The notes beneath the pieces were generated by a model, which searched no databases, was not told the origin of the DNA, and saw only the letters and a list, made by a program, of their open reading frames with translations. Both the position numbers and the translations under genes were made by a program. Shown piece after piece: positions 25,601-36,400 of a stretch of DNA of 64,000 nucleotides. The stretch is from an uncultured Hymenobacter sp. (GTDB lineage Bacteria > Bacteroidota > Bacteroidia > Cytophagales > Hymenobacteraceae). Positions within the stretch are counted from its first letter, which is position 1, and every line of letters starts with the position of its first letter. Location: the NCBI GenBank assembly GCA_913776615.1, contig CAJYPK010000044.1, positions 101,995-165,994 of the forward strand. Direction: 5' to 3'.

Positions 25601-28462
25601 TTTACCCCCCAGCGGAGAAGTAATCTCCGTGAGTGACCACGCGGCGGCATCCCGGGAAGCCAAGGCAAAGTCGGTACTCGTCTGGTGGTAAGTCATAGGC
25701 TGACCAATAGGATTACCGTTGTAATCCGTCTGAATGGACACGTCGCTCTTGTACATGCCGAAGCCATCCCAGCTGTCTCGCTGGTAGTCGGGGTTGAAGC
25801 CGTATTTGAACTTGAAATCGGGTGTCAGCTTGGTGTTGGCCGGTCCGTAGGTCGATACGCTTTCCAGCGTGAGCTTACCCGTGTGGTTGCACCGGAACTG
25901 GTCCTGATCCAGAGCAAACAGCATGTTGTAGGCGAAGGAGTTAGGTGTACTGGCACAGAGGCGGTAGCTATAATTGAACACTACCCGCTTCTGCGCCCGC
26001 TGGTTGATAAAGGCCCGAATGCGGGTGTCGGCGTCTACATCGTGCTGGTCGAGCACGTTCTGGTACGTATCGCCGGCCCACAGCTCCGAGGCGTCGTACT
26101 GCGTGTTGTTGCCGGCCGTATTGTTAGAGAGCGCCGGAACGGCCGACTCCCCGACTTCCCCCGTTTCCGTGCGAATACCGTCCTGCTTTTGCAGCTTAGC
26201 CAGGTCATCGTTGGTGAGCAGCACCACCTCGTCGAGCCGGAGCGAGGAAGCGGGCTGGCGCTCGTCAAAACCCAAGTTAGAAGGGGTGCTTTGGTAGTGC
26301 CCCCGCGCATCATTGCGCACACTCTTAATGAAAAGCGCCGTGTGCGAGCGGGTACGAATGGAATTCAGGTAGTAGGTTTCCTTGTAGCCCTCCGCGAACG
26401 AGGCATCGTTGAAGCTTTTGGCATCGAAATTTTCCCCCACGTAGGGCTGCCGCCATTTGTAGGTAGACGAAAACTTGCCGTAGTCGAAGCGTATCCAACC
26501 GCCCCAGTCGCTATCATCGACCGTGCCCAGCTTATTGCGGTCCACGTAGTCGGATGAGGTAATGGCCGTCAGCAGCCAGGTTGTGGCGTAGCCGCCGCCC
26601 GTGTGGTGCGAGCCATACGTCCCGATGGTTTGCGTCGAAACCCCGGGAGCTTCGGCATCGGCGGGTTTTTTCACCTGCCGCGAGGTGCTGTACTGCGTGT
26701 AGTGGTACACGGGCAGCGAGTAGTGGTAGGTGGTGCCGTCTTCGGCCGTGATGGCAAATGCCCCCACCCCCTTGCCCGGCAGGGTAATGCGCCACGGGTT
26801 GTTGCTCCACACCGGGGGCTGCTCTTCGGTGATGGGCTCCGACTGGCAGTAGGGATCGCTGGGGTCGCAACCCGTGTAGCCCGTAATGACGGGAGCCGTC
26901 GGGATATTTTTTCCCACCGGGTAATCGGTTTCCAAGAACGACCCGTTACCATCGGTCGAGTTGGCGTACTGCTGAAGGATTTCCTCGTTCGTAAACCACT
27001 TGATGTTCTTGCCCTGCACCAGCTTACGGTCGCCGTATTGGTTGATGATGCCCTTGCGAGCGGGGGCCGTGCGAGCGTTTTGGTCGTAGAGGCTGGGGTC
27101 TTTGAGCACCAGGCCGCCCGTCCAGCCGTTTTCGAAATACGGTTTCCATTGGCCATCTATCCCCACGGCATCGGTAGTGGTGGCCGCACCAGGCGCAAAC
27201 TGATGGTAGTCGTAGCCGTTGGAGAGGCTATTCTCGTACCGGAACGGCACCTTATAGCTATTCAAATACGGGATAGTTGCGTATTTCAAGTGCTCATCAG
27301 TACCCTGATAGGGAAACGCCAGGCTGCCCACCTCCAGCCGGTAAGGCCGAATGCTGCCCGAAACGTTGCCACCCATCACGGAGAAATCGTCGTGGGCAAT
27401 GCTGAGGGCATTGTTGCTTACGTTCCAGAATGAATTCTTGTCGGTGCCCGGCGGATTGTAGAGAAAAAGGTCGGCCCCGGGGCCAGAGGTGTAACGCCCG
27501 TAATCCCCGGAATTTACTCTAAAATCGAACTCCGGAGACTTACCGGCCGGATTATTGACGTTGTTATAATAAATCTGGGGACTCAGGTTATCCGAATTGA
27601 CCGGCTTGACCTGCTGGCTCATGTCATCGAAGTGCAAAGAGCCGTACATGCGCTCGGTCTTCTGGTCGTTGTAAAACACCCAGTAGTTGGTGTACAGGAA
27701 GCCGCTTTCTTCCTTCACCGTCGGCTCGCCCAAGCCCCCACCGCTGCTACCCGACTTGCCCAACAGCACCGAGGCGGCAATTCCCGTGGCGGCGTCGGTG
27801 CCGATCTGCGTAGCGGCGGCGGCCGCTACCTGCATTATCGGTCCGGCGCTGCCTAGCGTGGCGATGGTAACGGCGGCGGCCACCATCTCGATGGGGTTGG
27901 CCGTAATACCTTCCTTGGAGGCGTGAATGCCCACCAAGCTGCCGGAGCTTATGCCGCCCCCGCTCCAGCCCAGCCCTACCAGGCCGAGCAGGCTCGCCGA
28001 GCCGCTGTGGCCCGTATTCACGTCCCAGCCCAGGTTCAGGATGCCCGGCACGCCGCCGGTCCAGCCCCGGGTAATTTTTTGCTGGTAGGTGCTCTGCATG
28101 GGCTCCCCATCGGCGTCGTCGGGGTAGCCGGTCACCGAGCGGGCAATAGCACCCGCGTTCAGTGACCAGCCCAGGCCCACCCAGGAGGCTTCCTGCTCCA
28201 GCTTGATGCCCGCCCGGTAAGTCAGCGGCATCGAGAAGCTGCGCTCTGGACCCGGCACCTCGATTACGGGCACATTGTAGGTGAAGTCGCCGGTGGTGAG
28301 GTTGACGAGGTCGGGCGAGCCGCTGGCCTCGTAGCTCGTAAACTCGGGCTGGCCCGGCCCCATCATGGCCCAGCCCACGCTGGGCGCGACGAGGGTCGAC
28401 AGGGTTTCGAGCAGAAAAAAGCAGGCCGCGGCCCGAATCAGTTTGCGCTTGCGAAAAAACAT
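22697..28462 (-). CDS. Giant Rhs/YD-type surface protein with fascin-like C-terminal repeats
   Basis: 1921 residues with a Sec signal peptide (first about 32 residues, ending SVGWA). The N-terminal half has the start common to Bacteroidota Rhs-like proteins (SYEASGSPDLVNLTTGDFTY, FSMPLTYRAGIKLEQEASWVGLGWSLNAGAI). Late in the protein (about 1700-1780) there is a YD-type stretch (YVYDPTTAQLTYVLDNDN, YEYDAAGKVARI). The last about 125 residues (DNA 22697-23075) are three repeats of the type NGQYVSSENG..PM.CNR...WE.F, which resemble fascin-like beta-trefoil units. No Rhs core cleavage motif (DPxG...NPxxxxDPxG) and no toxin domain are seen, so this is likely a surface adhesin or scaffold rather than a toxin. 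An Ala/Gly-rich hydrophobic patch lies at about 180-235. Function is unproven. Confidence 0.75.
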   Translation of the reverse strand: MFFRKRKLIRAAACFFLLETLSTLVAPSVGWAMMGPGQPEFTSYEASGSPDLVNLTTGDFTYNVPVIEVPGPERSFSMPLTYRAGIKLEQEASWVGLGWSLNAGAIARSVTGYPDDADGEPMQSTYQQKITRGWTGGVPGILNLGWDVNTGHSGSASLLGLVGLGWSGGGISSGSLVGIHASKEGITANPIEMVAAAVTIATLGSAGPIMQVAAAAATQIGTDAATGIAASVLLGKSGSSGGGLGEPTVKEESGFLYTNYWVFYNDQKTERMYGSLHFDDMSQQVKPVNSDNLSPQIYYNNVNNPAGKSPEFDFRVNSGDYGRYTSGPGADLFLYNPPGTDKNSFWNVSNNALSIAHDDFSVMGGNVSGSIRPYRLEVGSLAFPYQGTDEHLKYATIPYLNSYKVPFRYENSLSNGYDYHQFAPGAATTTDAVGIDGQWKPYFENGWTGGLVLKDPSLYDQNARTAPARKGIINQYGDRKLVQGKNIKWFTNEEILQQYANSTDGNGSFLETDYPVGKNIPTAPVITGYTGCDPSDPYCQSEPITEEQPPVWSNNPWRITLPGKGVGAFAITAEDGTTYHYSLPVYHYTQYSTSRQVKKPADAEAPGVSTQTIGTYGSHHTGGGYATTWLLTAITSSDYVDRNKLGTVDDSDWGGWIRFDYGKFSSTYKWRQPYVGENFDAKSFNDASFAEGYKETYYLNSIRTRSHTALFIKSVRNDARGHYQSTPSNLGFDERQPASSLRLDEVVLLTNDDLAKLQKQDGIRTETGEVGESAVPALSNNTAGNNTQYDASELWAGDTYQNVLDQHDVDADTRIRAFINQRAQKRVVFNYSYRLCASTPNSFAYNMLFALDQDQFRCNHTGKLTLESVSTYGPANTKLTPDFKFKYGFNPDYQRDSWDGFGMYKSDVSIQTDYNGNPIGQPMTYHQTSTDFALASRDAAAWSLTEITSPLGGKTRIRYERDQYAHVSEYPAQKIVLTNNDCSNSFTTNVANAADYLRVGDVVQAEGFFSYPYSYTEPVDDNNPQYGYETRYGDCGQSLPNNQFHVEAISGNTVTISASDVPGSDPNCTGDGSPGGARLTMLASTNKNGGDLRVATISTSDEDGREYQVNYSYANDQPYGSNSSGVISKEPALVAHEILPFESVFDYPGTGVMYGRATVYRGLFRGGNKNDYSQAEEYTFQTPVSSMVSSSRSSTGKLISQGDTYQREWRNGRWEIVRDGNGDPVTIPYTLGWRKLDNYANATVVDLGSIGQPISIKKYNSRREVESSTSFGYSHTLPNTDGIAKQGYFTEGVMTNELLGGHFYRINRSTKEYRPTVMVSSTTTTNGITTQSRQEKFDFYTGQVVESSFRNFLGAMYRSKVVPAYTLPLYAAMGPASAHPANRNMLTQEAASYVYKIQPTDARSVVSASVQTWSSDWSTYRGYDATADAYVDRADDPRPIWRLCQSYVWVSPKLNSDGTYANFVDFDWGQTSPANQAANWVKAGEFTRYDHYSKPLESRDINGQYVARKLGYNQAQRLVTAANARYAEVAYSGAEDLVDQGSGVVHFGGEVRGGGRRSALKHHTGLYSTRLQAGEAGFTYQAKLGSEVRGGQKYRLSCWIHQSDASRQGQLYAQVDGQDLSTATIASNSTKQAGEWYLVTLLVDVPTSGQQLTVGCRAGAGATDAIFVDDFRFQPLLSPTTAYVYDPTTAQLTYVLDNDNLFTHYEYDAAGKVARISKEVLTPAGSTQSAERRVKEYSYNFAEMMTPTWLPTGLLTWSQITGQRQHEERDINPRSSTYGQTQNVDDGYLPMCNPGSAPAGQVITLKGANGQYVSSENGQNPMLCNRPTAQNWEHFVVVNAGNGKVALMNQGKFVSSENGEKPITCNRPAIGVWEKFDWVKNADGSVSLRGNNGRFISNENGSPMTCNRQRAYAYESFLVGN

Positions 28463-28673
28463 GGGTATCCCAGGGAGGGGAATAGCTTAACTAAAAAGGA
28501 TAATGGCCCCGACGCGGGCCGGAGCGGCTGGCCCCGCGCCGGGAGAAGGCCGGCCGTAGCCGCCTCAGCCGCTGTGGGCGGAGTGGCGGCGGGGCGTGGC
28601 CCGGCCAGTAGCGCTAGTCAGCAAAGGGGTAGAATAAGGCATAGACGAGTAGGAGAAACCGAAGAAAAAGCAG

Positions 28674-29309
28674 CTAGAAACGCAGCGCCGGGAGCTTATC
28701 CAGCGCCTGCCGGGTGAAGACAAAGCGCAGCGGCTCCAGCCCGAAGTGGGTGTCGCGGTACGTGATGGTGAAGCCCTGCCGGGCGTCGAGCCGGGGGGCG
28801 GCAAACACGAGCAGCACCGTGGAGCGGCCGGTGCTGCCGTACTGCCGGGCGTAGCTGGCGGCCAGCGCCGCCACCGAGTCGGGCTGGCCGAGGCCGCGCA
28901 GGTACACGTCGCGGGCAATGCCGGTGCTCAGGTAGCTGATGGTCTGCTCCAGGGCCGCGGCATCGCGGATGACGCCCTGCTCCAGCTCGGTGCTATCGCG
29001 CGACAACGCCAGGGCGCAGTAGAGCTTGCCGGCGTAGGTGCGGCGCAGCGAGTCGAGCCGCGCTGGGGTGGGGCTGGCTTCTTCCACCGCCAGCTCCTGG
29101 CTCACGAGCAGGTCGGGCGGGCGGTAGCTGCACGTCACGCGGATGCCGTTGGCCTCCCGGGTGTGGGTGAGGCCGTGGGCCGGGTCGGCGAGGTAGGCCA
29201 AATACTGGGGCGGGCTGAGCGGACCGGTGCAGCCGGCCGCCCCCAGCCCCAGCAGGGCCAGGGCCAGCCGACCCGGCAGTGGCGCAGTGAGGCGGGGGCT
29301 ACGCTGCAT
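28674..29309 (-). CDS. Lipoprotein of unknown function
   Basis: 211 residues with a lipoprotein signal (LLGLGAAGC, Cys27). I recognise no domain. The mature part is mixed alpha/beta, with FTITYRDTHFGLEPLRFVF near the end. Its ATG shares one base with the stop of the OmpH-like gene upstream, so the two are translationally coupled; the giant Rhs-like gene follows 212 bp downstream on the same strand. It may serve folding or surface display of that protein, which is inference from position only. Confidence 0.65.
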   Translation of the reverse strand: MQRSPRLTAPLPGRLALALLGLGAAGCTGPLSPPQYLAYLADPAHGLTHTREANGIRVTCSYRPPDLLVSQELAVEEASPTPARLDSLRRTYAGKLYCALALSRDSTELEQGVIRDAAALEQTISYLSTGIARDVYLRGLGQPDSVAALAASYARQYGSTGRSTVLLVFAAPRLDARQGFTITYRDTHFGLEPLRFVFTRQALDKLPALRF

Positions 29310-29827
29310 TACTTGGCAGCCGCCGGGTGCTGGCGGTCGTATTGCTCGTTGAGGCCCTTGAGCACGTCGTCGGTGATGTCGGTGCCGTCGGCGGCGTACA
29401 CGATGTTGCCGCTATCGGTCGCACCCAGGATGAAGGTGTAGCCCTTCTCCTTACCGTACTGCTTGAGGTAGGCGTTGATCTCCGCCAGCACGGCCTGGGT
29501 CAGGCGCTGGTTTTCCTGCTGCGCCCGCTGCTGAATAGCGTCGCGGTACTGCCCCAGTTGCTGCTCCTTGGCGGCACGGGTAGCGGCCGGCGCGCTCCGC
29601 AGGGCTTGCAGCTCGGTGCCTAGCGAGTCGATGCGCAGCTGCCAGTCGCGGGCTTTCGCTTGGAATAGCTCGTGCTGGGCCTGGGCGCTGTGGTAGCCTT
29701 GGAGGAGTTTGGTGGGGTTGACATACACCACTTTTGGCTTATCAGAGCATGATGTAATGAACGTAAAAATAATTATGTAAAAATATAATATTAAAATTTT
29801 ATTTGATTTTGTTAAGTTGAAAATCAT
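29309..29827 (-). CDS. OmpH/Skp-like periplasmic chaperone (lipoprotein)
   Basis: 172 residues. A lipoprotein signal (FTFITSC, Cys27) is followed by the OmpH/Skp pattern: a short beta strand (KVVYVNPTKLLQGY), a long helical coiled coil (about 45-120), and a return strand (GYTFILGATDSGNIVYAADGTDIT). Skp proteins hold unfolded outer-membrane proteins. The first about 32 codons are strikingly AT-rich while the rest is GC-rich, so the signal-peptide part looks acquired separately. A decayed copy of the same gene lies just upstream at 29898-30061. Confidence 0.8.
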   Translation of the reverse strand: MIFNLTKSNKILILYFYIIIFTFITSCSDKPKVVYVNPTKLLQGYHSAQAQHELFQAKARDWQLRIDSLGTELQALRSAPAATRAAKEQQLGQYRDAIQQRAQQENQRLTQAVLAEINAYLKQYGKEKGYTFILGATDSGNIVYAADGTDITDDVLKGLNEQYDRQHPAAAK

Positions 29828-29897
29828 TTTTTATTCTACGTTTTAAGAGGCAACAATATCTTCATTCTAACCCATACATAACCCAGGCTCCAACATC

Positions 29898-30061
29898 CTG
29901 CTGCTCTTTGGCGGCGTGGGTGGCAGCCAGCACACTCCGTAGGGCTTGCAGATCGTTCCCTAGTAAGTCAATGCACGACTACCAGTCGCAGGCTTTGGTT
30001 TGGAATAGCTCGTGCTGCGCCTGGGCACTATGGCAGCTTTGCAGGAGTTTGGTAGGATTAA
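29898..30061 (-). pseudogene. Decayed fragment of an OmpH-like gene
   Basis: This 164-bp stretch aligns base for base with about 29558-29722 of the intact OmpH-like gene (for example GGAATAGCTCGTGCTG and GAGTTTGGT...GGATTA in both), with many substitutions and in-frame stops. It covers only the helical part; both ends of the gene are missing. The rest of 29828-30151 is AT-rich and holds no gene that I can support. Confidence 0.75.
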
Positions 30062-30151
30062 CGCAGCATGTAGATTATTTGTGAGCGCACGAAATAATAC
30101 TTAGGTAAGCAATGATTTTAATTACACACGACTTTTAATACAATAATCATA

Positions 30152-30496
30152 CTAATTCATTAATATTAATTCACAAGAAATAGGCTTATCTCTTATAGGA
30201 CCCAATAAAACGGGCTCAAAATTCTCATCATAATTGCGTTTTATTTTATAATAGATACTATTACTTGAATCAGCAACTTGCAACACTAAATAGTTACCGC
30301 ATATTCCAAATGATGAAAAATTCAATTCTGATACTTGCACTAGACCACTACCACTAATATCATAATATAGGCGATTTTTACCATCAACTTTGCAAAAGTA
30401 AAATTTTTTATCTAAATTTTTTATATCTCCATTGCTGCAAGCACTTAAGAAAACAGTAATAAGTGAAAAAATCAGTGTTTTCATTAATTTAATCAT
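30152..30496 (-). CDS. Small lipoprotein, candidate immunity protein for the Rhs toxin
   Basis: 114 residues, AT-rich, with a lipoprotein signal (ITVFLSAC, Cys20). The mature part is a small beta-rich domain (KFYFCKVDGKNRLYYDIS, GNYLVLQVADSSNSIYYKI, LLGPIRDKP), reminiscent of small lipoprotein families such as DUF3997, which I cannot confirm. Its ATG overlaps the stop of the giant Rhs gene as ATGA, the arrangement expected for toxin and immunity genes. A lipoprotein would protect the periplasmic side, suggesting the toxin acts there. The immunity role is inferred from position, size and composition. Confidence 0.6.
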   Translation of the reverse strand: MIKLMKTLIFSLITVFLSACSNGDIKNLDKKFYFCKVDGKNRLYYDISGSGLVQVSELNFSSFGICGNYLVLQVADSSNSIYYKIKRNYDENFEPVLLGPIRDKPISCELILMN

Positions 30497-33400
30497 TGGA
30501 TTAAACTATGCCACTTGAACGGCATGCGGTGAGTTCTAGCTTTATTAATTTTTTCCTTAAAAATATAAGTTTGCCTCATATCTCCCATTGGTCGAAAACT
30601 ATTCCTTGACCAGTTTGGACCCCAACCATACGCTAATGATTTGAAGCTCGTAGTTTGATTAAGTGTAAAGGTTAAATATTCACCATCACTGGTGATATTA
30701 GGGGTAAAACTACCAACAAATTGTTCCGCTGCGTCAAACCCTGCTCTTTTAAGTCCAATTGGGCCGAAAGAACCGCCAAGCCGATATTGCCAATCTCGAT
30801 TCAGCATTCCACCCATATCGCCAATCCCAGGGCTTCCTCTAAAATTAGACAAACCATCTGTTATGGATTTTCTGCCTTCGCTAACCTCTTGGTACCAATG
30901 TTCTCTGGCCTCATTTACTTTCCACGCATCACGGAAGGCGTTTGCCATTTTATCGTTATTAAACGTGCGGCTTTCAGGCCCACTTCCTGATGCCCACTGG
31001 AATCCCATTTTTGCAGTGGTGGCAAAATTACTTTCGCGAACCGATACCATTGTTCGCGAAATACTCGAACCTACCTGGGCACTTATTCTTAAACCAGCTT
31101 TCATACCAGTCCTCGCGGCTGCACCTATAAGCTCCCCCGTCTTGAATCTGGCCATCCCTTTAACAAATGCTTTTGGCCCACCCAATGAAAGTCCGCCATC
31201 CGGGTCCACCTGCGACACTGGATTATTACCCATCCCCACATAAGGAGAACTAAACTGCCCATAGGGGTCATAGCTCATCCAGCGCCCCACGCGGCTGTTG
31301 TACAAGCGCAGCTCAAAGCTCTCGAAACCCGTCTCCTCATCGTGCTCGGCGTACTGTCCCTGATAGCCGTAGCGGTAGCGCTTGGTGCCCACCACGTAGC
31401 TCAGGCCCGGCAGCGGCGCGCCGAAGGCATACTGGTGCTGTTCCTGCACGATGAGCCCGCCGATCTGCTCCACCCGCAGGTTGTCGAAGTACACCGCCTC
31501 GCCCGTGCCCGTGGTACCGGCCATCACCTCGATGGTACCATTCTGGGCGACGCGCACGCCGGTTTGCAGGTATTCCCACTGGCCCGTGCCCAGCAGGTGG
31601 TCACGCCCGCTGGCTATTTCGGTGCCACTATCATCCAGCACCCGGTACTTGATCCAGCCCGTGAGGGAGGTATTACCCAGACTGGTCGACTGGTTGCCCC
31701 CGCCCAGGGTGAAGCCCATCCCCGCCGCCAGCAGCGAGAGCCAGTTGGGCGAAGTCGTGGTGTAGGCTGTGGCCGATCCCTCGGCCCCGCGCTGCGAGAG
31801 CGGGTTGAGGCCGGCGGCGGCCCCGGCCAGCACGTAGGGCGTGGCGCTGCTGCCCCCCGCCGTGGCGTTGGGCTTCCACTGGGCCAGGGCCGAGAAGGTG
31901 ATGGTATCGCCTTTGCTCACGTTCAGCACCTTTTTTAGCTCCTGGCCCAGGGGCTGCGAGTCGGTCAGGCGGGCTACGTAGTCGCCGCTGGGGGCGCCGC
32001 TCACCGGCACCCGGTAGAGGTCGTCGTTGAGGAAGGCGGCCTTGGCGGGCACGCCCGCCAGCTCCATCGTTTCGACCGTCACCTCGGTGGTGGGGCGGTG
32101 AAATACCACGCGGGCGTCGCCCAAGTGGTCGTTCAGCTCGTAGCGGTAGTCGTCGAGGCCGGCGGCCGTACCGTCGTCGAGGTGGGTGAGCGAGCCTAGG
32201 CGGCTGGCCCCGTAGAGCGGCACCTCGGCGCGCTGCACGGCGGCGGCCGGGGCGGGCTGGTTGTACACGGTCAGGATGTTGCCGGCCACGTCGCGCACGT
32301 AGGTAGTAATCTGGGTGGCCGCGCCGGCTACGTAGGTAGTTTTGCTCACCCGGAAGCCCCGGTCGTCGTAGGCGAAGGTGACGACGGGCTGGGTGTGGTT
32401 GGCATCGGTGTAGACGCCGGTGGTTTTGCCCGTTACGTCGTAGGTGAAGTAGCGCTGGCCCTGCTCGTCGCGCTGGCGGGTCATCTGGCCCAGCTCGTCG
32501 TAGTCGTAGTCGAGCACGGTAGCGCCCGTCGCGCTGCCCGTGTGTACTTCCTTGAGCTGGTTGGTATTCGCCTTGTATGTATAGGCAAAGTCGTCGGTAA
32601 CGGCCCCGGTCTGGTTGGTGCGGCGCAGCGACAGGATGTTGCCGTTGGCATCGTAGCTCATGCCACCCTCCTGGAAGGCCGTGTTCAAGGCGGCGTTCAG
32701 CTGGTGCATGCTGCCGGTCAGCTTCCAGTTGCTGTAGGTCGAGTTTTGCAGCTGGCTCTTGGCATCGTAGGTGTAGGCCATGCGCTGGATGTCGGAGCTG
32801 GCCCCCGTGCGCCAGGCAGCGCCCTGAATGGTGCCGTCGTAGCGGCTGGTGCCGCTGGCTCCCGGTAGCGCGGGGGCCGTTGCGTCGATAGCCCCGCTGC
32901 GGTAGTCACCGCTGAAATATTCCAGCGTGAGGGCAAACAAGTCCTTGTACACGCCGTTGGTCTGGGGCGCGTCGTGGCCTGGCTCCAGGGCCGAGGCGGT
33001 GTGGTTGATGCTCTTGAGCGCTCCTTGCAGGGTATACACGTAGTCGATGCCTTGTAGGTCGCCGGCCACCTGCACCCGCTTGAGGGGGCCGTGCAGGTAG
33101 TAGCTGTACTCGGCTTGCAGCGTGCGAGTCGTGCCGTCGGGGCTGGTGTTGACGGCGGTTAGGCGCTGAGCGGCGTCGTAGGTGTAGTAGTGGTAGAAGC
33201 TGTCGGGCTGGCCTTTTTGGTAAGCCACCTCCAGCACGTTACCGCTGAAGTCGTACTTGTAGTCGAGCGTTTTGACGCCCACCCCTATAATGTCCTGCAC
33301 GACCCAGGTCACGCGCCCCAGCTCGTCGTAGCTGTACCAGGTCGTGACGTTGTCATTCTTGGTCTTGGCAACTGCCCCCACGGTAAACTCCTGAGTGCGG

Positions 33401-36400
33401 CCGTTGAGCTGGCTATCCTGATGATCGGTATCGGGAGTGCCATCGGGCTTGCGCAGGGTACCGTCGAAGGCCAGGTCGTACCATACTTGGTTGCGCTGGG
33501 CGCAGCTGGCGGGATTTATGCTGTTGGCCGGCACCCGTTCTTCCAGTAAGCTAGCAAGACTACCCGGCGCCTCGCCCTTCTTCTCTACCTCCAACGAGCC
33601 GACATTGATGCCCCCCGTATCGCCAGAGCGAAGTTCTAAGCGGATGGTATTTGCCCCGGCTTGCAGCGCCGCCGTCAGCTCCTGCGGCTGGTAAGTACCC
33701 CACATCCCATTATCGGTCTGCGGAAATTGCACCTGGCTCAATGCCGTACCGTTAACGACGAACGTCATCTGCTTACCGGCTTGCCCGGCGGCGTACCGAT
33801 AGCGCAGGGTGTAGGTTCCGGCCGTTGCGGCCGACACCGTAAACTGGGCGTAATCGCCCGGGTTGCTCAAGTAGGCGATGCAGCAGCCGGTAACTTTCGT
33901 CGCATTCGTTTCCGCGTCGTCGGCGCTGTACAGGGCACTAGCCTGTTGGGCGACCTGTAAGGAGCTGATGTTGACCCCTGCCGCATCACCCGCCCGGCAC
34001 TCCAGGCGGATGGTGTTCGCCCCAGGTTGCAATACCGCCATCACTTCCCGGACCTGATAGGTACCCCACACCCCGTTATCGGTTTGCGGGAATTGGACGC
34101 GATTCAACGCCGTGCCGTTAACGACCAAGGTCATTTGCTGACCGGGCTGTCCGGCGGCGTACCGGTAACGCAAAGTGTAAGCCCCCGCCATGGGTACCCG
34201 CACCGTAAACTGTGCGTAGTTCCCCACGGTATTCAGGTAGGCGATGCAGCAGCCGGTAACTTTCGTCGCGTTCGTTTCCGCATCGTCGGAGCTATACGAG
34301 GTAGATTGAAACCACGTGGCAACGCGCTGCTCAGCTAAGGGAGTCCCGGCGGCCGGGGCAGTAACCGGCGTATACTCGCCCGATTCTACTACCCGGCCTA
34401 CCTCGTCGTAATTGGAGTAGGAAAACCGGCCCGCCGGGCGCTGCAAGGCGCTCTGCGAAAAACGAATGCGGCCGTCTTTCGCATACACGTATTCGGAGCG
34501 GCCTTCATCATTGCTCTCGGTAGCCAGCAGGCGACCACTGGTATCGTAGGTGTTGCGCGTGACGAACGCCGGGCTAGAATCTGGCTGGCGTACCAGCTCC
34601 ACGTCGTCGAAGTAGATGAAATAGTAGACGTTACCTGCATTCGACTCAAACCCAACGTCGCATTGCCCGTTGGCCACTACAATATCGGGAATCTCGAGTA
34701 ATGTCCAGTCGCCAAACTGTCCATTTGGTGTGAAAGGAATGGGCGCACTGCGCAACGGTCCGCCAAAGTTGCGCGCTATCATGCGGGAGGTCGTGGCATT
34801 CGCGGTGCCTTTCACCCAAGCCCGCAGCGTGTAGCGTCCGTTCGCAAGGTTAGTCAGCTTCTGATACGTCAGGGCGTAAAAGGGACTGGACGTACTGCTA
34901 TAATGAGTACCGTGGTAAGTGCCCGAGTGGGCGCCCCCGTAGGGATCGGTATACAGCACACTCGCATCACCCTCGGTTTGCCAAGATTCAGGGCGGGCAG
35001 TTGGGTAAGTACCGTAGAAACGCTCAAAGTCAGCATTTTTCACCGATACCGGCGCTAGGCTATTGGGCGCCACCGTGGCTATTACCCGATCGGCATCGTC
35101 ATAGTAAGTATAGCTGAAGTCACCGTAGCGAGCCCGGTAAAACGACCGCTGCGTACCCGTAACGGAGGTGAAGCGGTAAAAGCCAGGATCCAGCGTGATG
35201 TGCCGCTCGGGCTCGACGCCCGGGCTGGCGGCCCGTATCGGGTAACTGGTCGTGTCGTCGGTGAGCAAGTTGCGCACCAGCACCCGGCCCCCGGCAGTGT
35301 ACGAGGCGTCCATCGTAAATTTTACATCCTGCGGACCGGCGGCCGGGATGTGTACATCCTGGTAAGCCGGGGCTTTGCTGTCAAACGCATTGGTAGCTTC
35401 CGAGCTGATGTACCCGGCCACATCCACCCCGGTATACTGCGGGCCACTCAGGCAAGAAATCAGCGCCTGCCCATCCTTGCTGCTGACCACGATGCTCTCG
35501 CGGCCATCAGCATTCACGCTCACTGACTTGGTAGCCTGGTACTCCAGCGAACCTACGGGGCTGCCCTGCACAAATTGCGGCCGCAGCCGCAGGTAGTCGT
35601 CAAATTCGCGACGCACCAGGAAGTCCCGGCCTTTCCCTTCGCGGCCGCTGCCCATGCGGAAGGCGTCGCCCGGGCCGGCAGCCCGGCGGGTACCCCCCAT
35701 CGGCCCGTCGTAAGACTCGGTCAGGCTGTAAGGGTAGCTCGTAGCGGGCGTCAGCGGCTCCGTAGTATTGCTCAGGCTGTAGTAGTAGCCCAGCGTACCG
35801 GGGGTAGTGGCATCTACCGCATCGGGCGCGTTGGCCTTACCATCTTCGAAGTTGGTCGGGCCGTAGGGAGTACCGGCCGCCGTTACGAAGTCAGGCTTGT
35901 AATTAAAGCTTTGGTTGTTGGTCGGGGCCGCCAGCGTTTGGAGTACTGCCTGGCCCCCCGTATTGTAGATGGTTTGCGCGGCAAATACCTGCTTGGTAGC
36001 TGCATTACGAGCCTGCGCCTGGGTGGGCCGGCCCAGCCCATCGGTAAATTGCTTGCTTTCCGCCACGGTGTTCCCCTCGCCATCGAAGCTCTTCTCCAGC
36101 GTCCAGTTCCGATTTAAGTTGGCGTCGGGATTATCGGGCGGCAAGCCCGTTGCCGTTACGGTTACGCGGGCTATTGCTTGCTGGCCACAGGCATCGGTTG
36201 CCGTCACCGTATAAACAGTAGTTGCGGCCGGACTAGCATTCACGCTGGCCCCGGTTGCCTGGTCTAAGCCCACAGCGGGAGTCCAACGGTACGTCACGGC
36301 GTCGGCCAGCGGCACGGGCGACACGCCCAGCCATTGTGGCCCCGTTGGAGTAGAGGGTGGGTTAGGGTTCTTTAAGTCACCGGTACTGGTATAATAGCCC

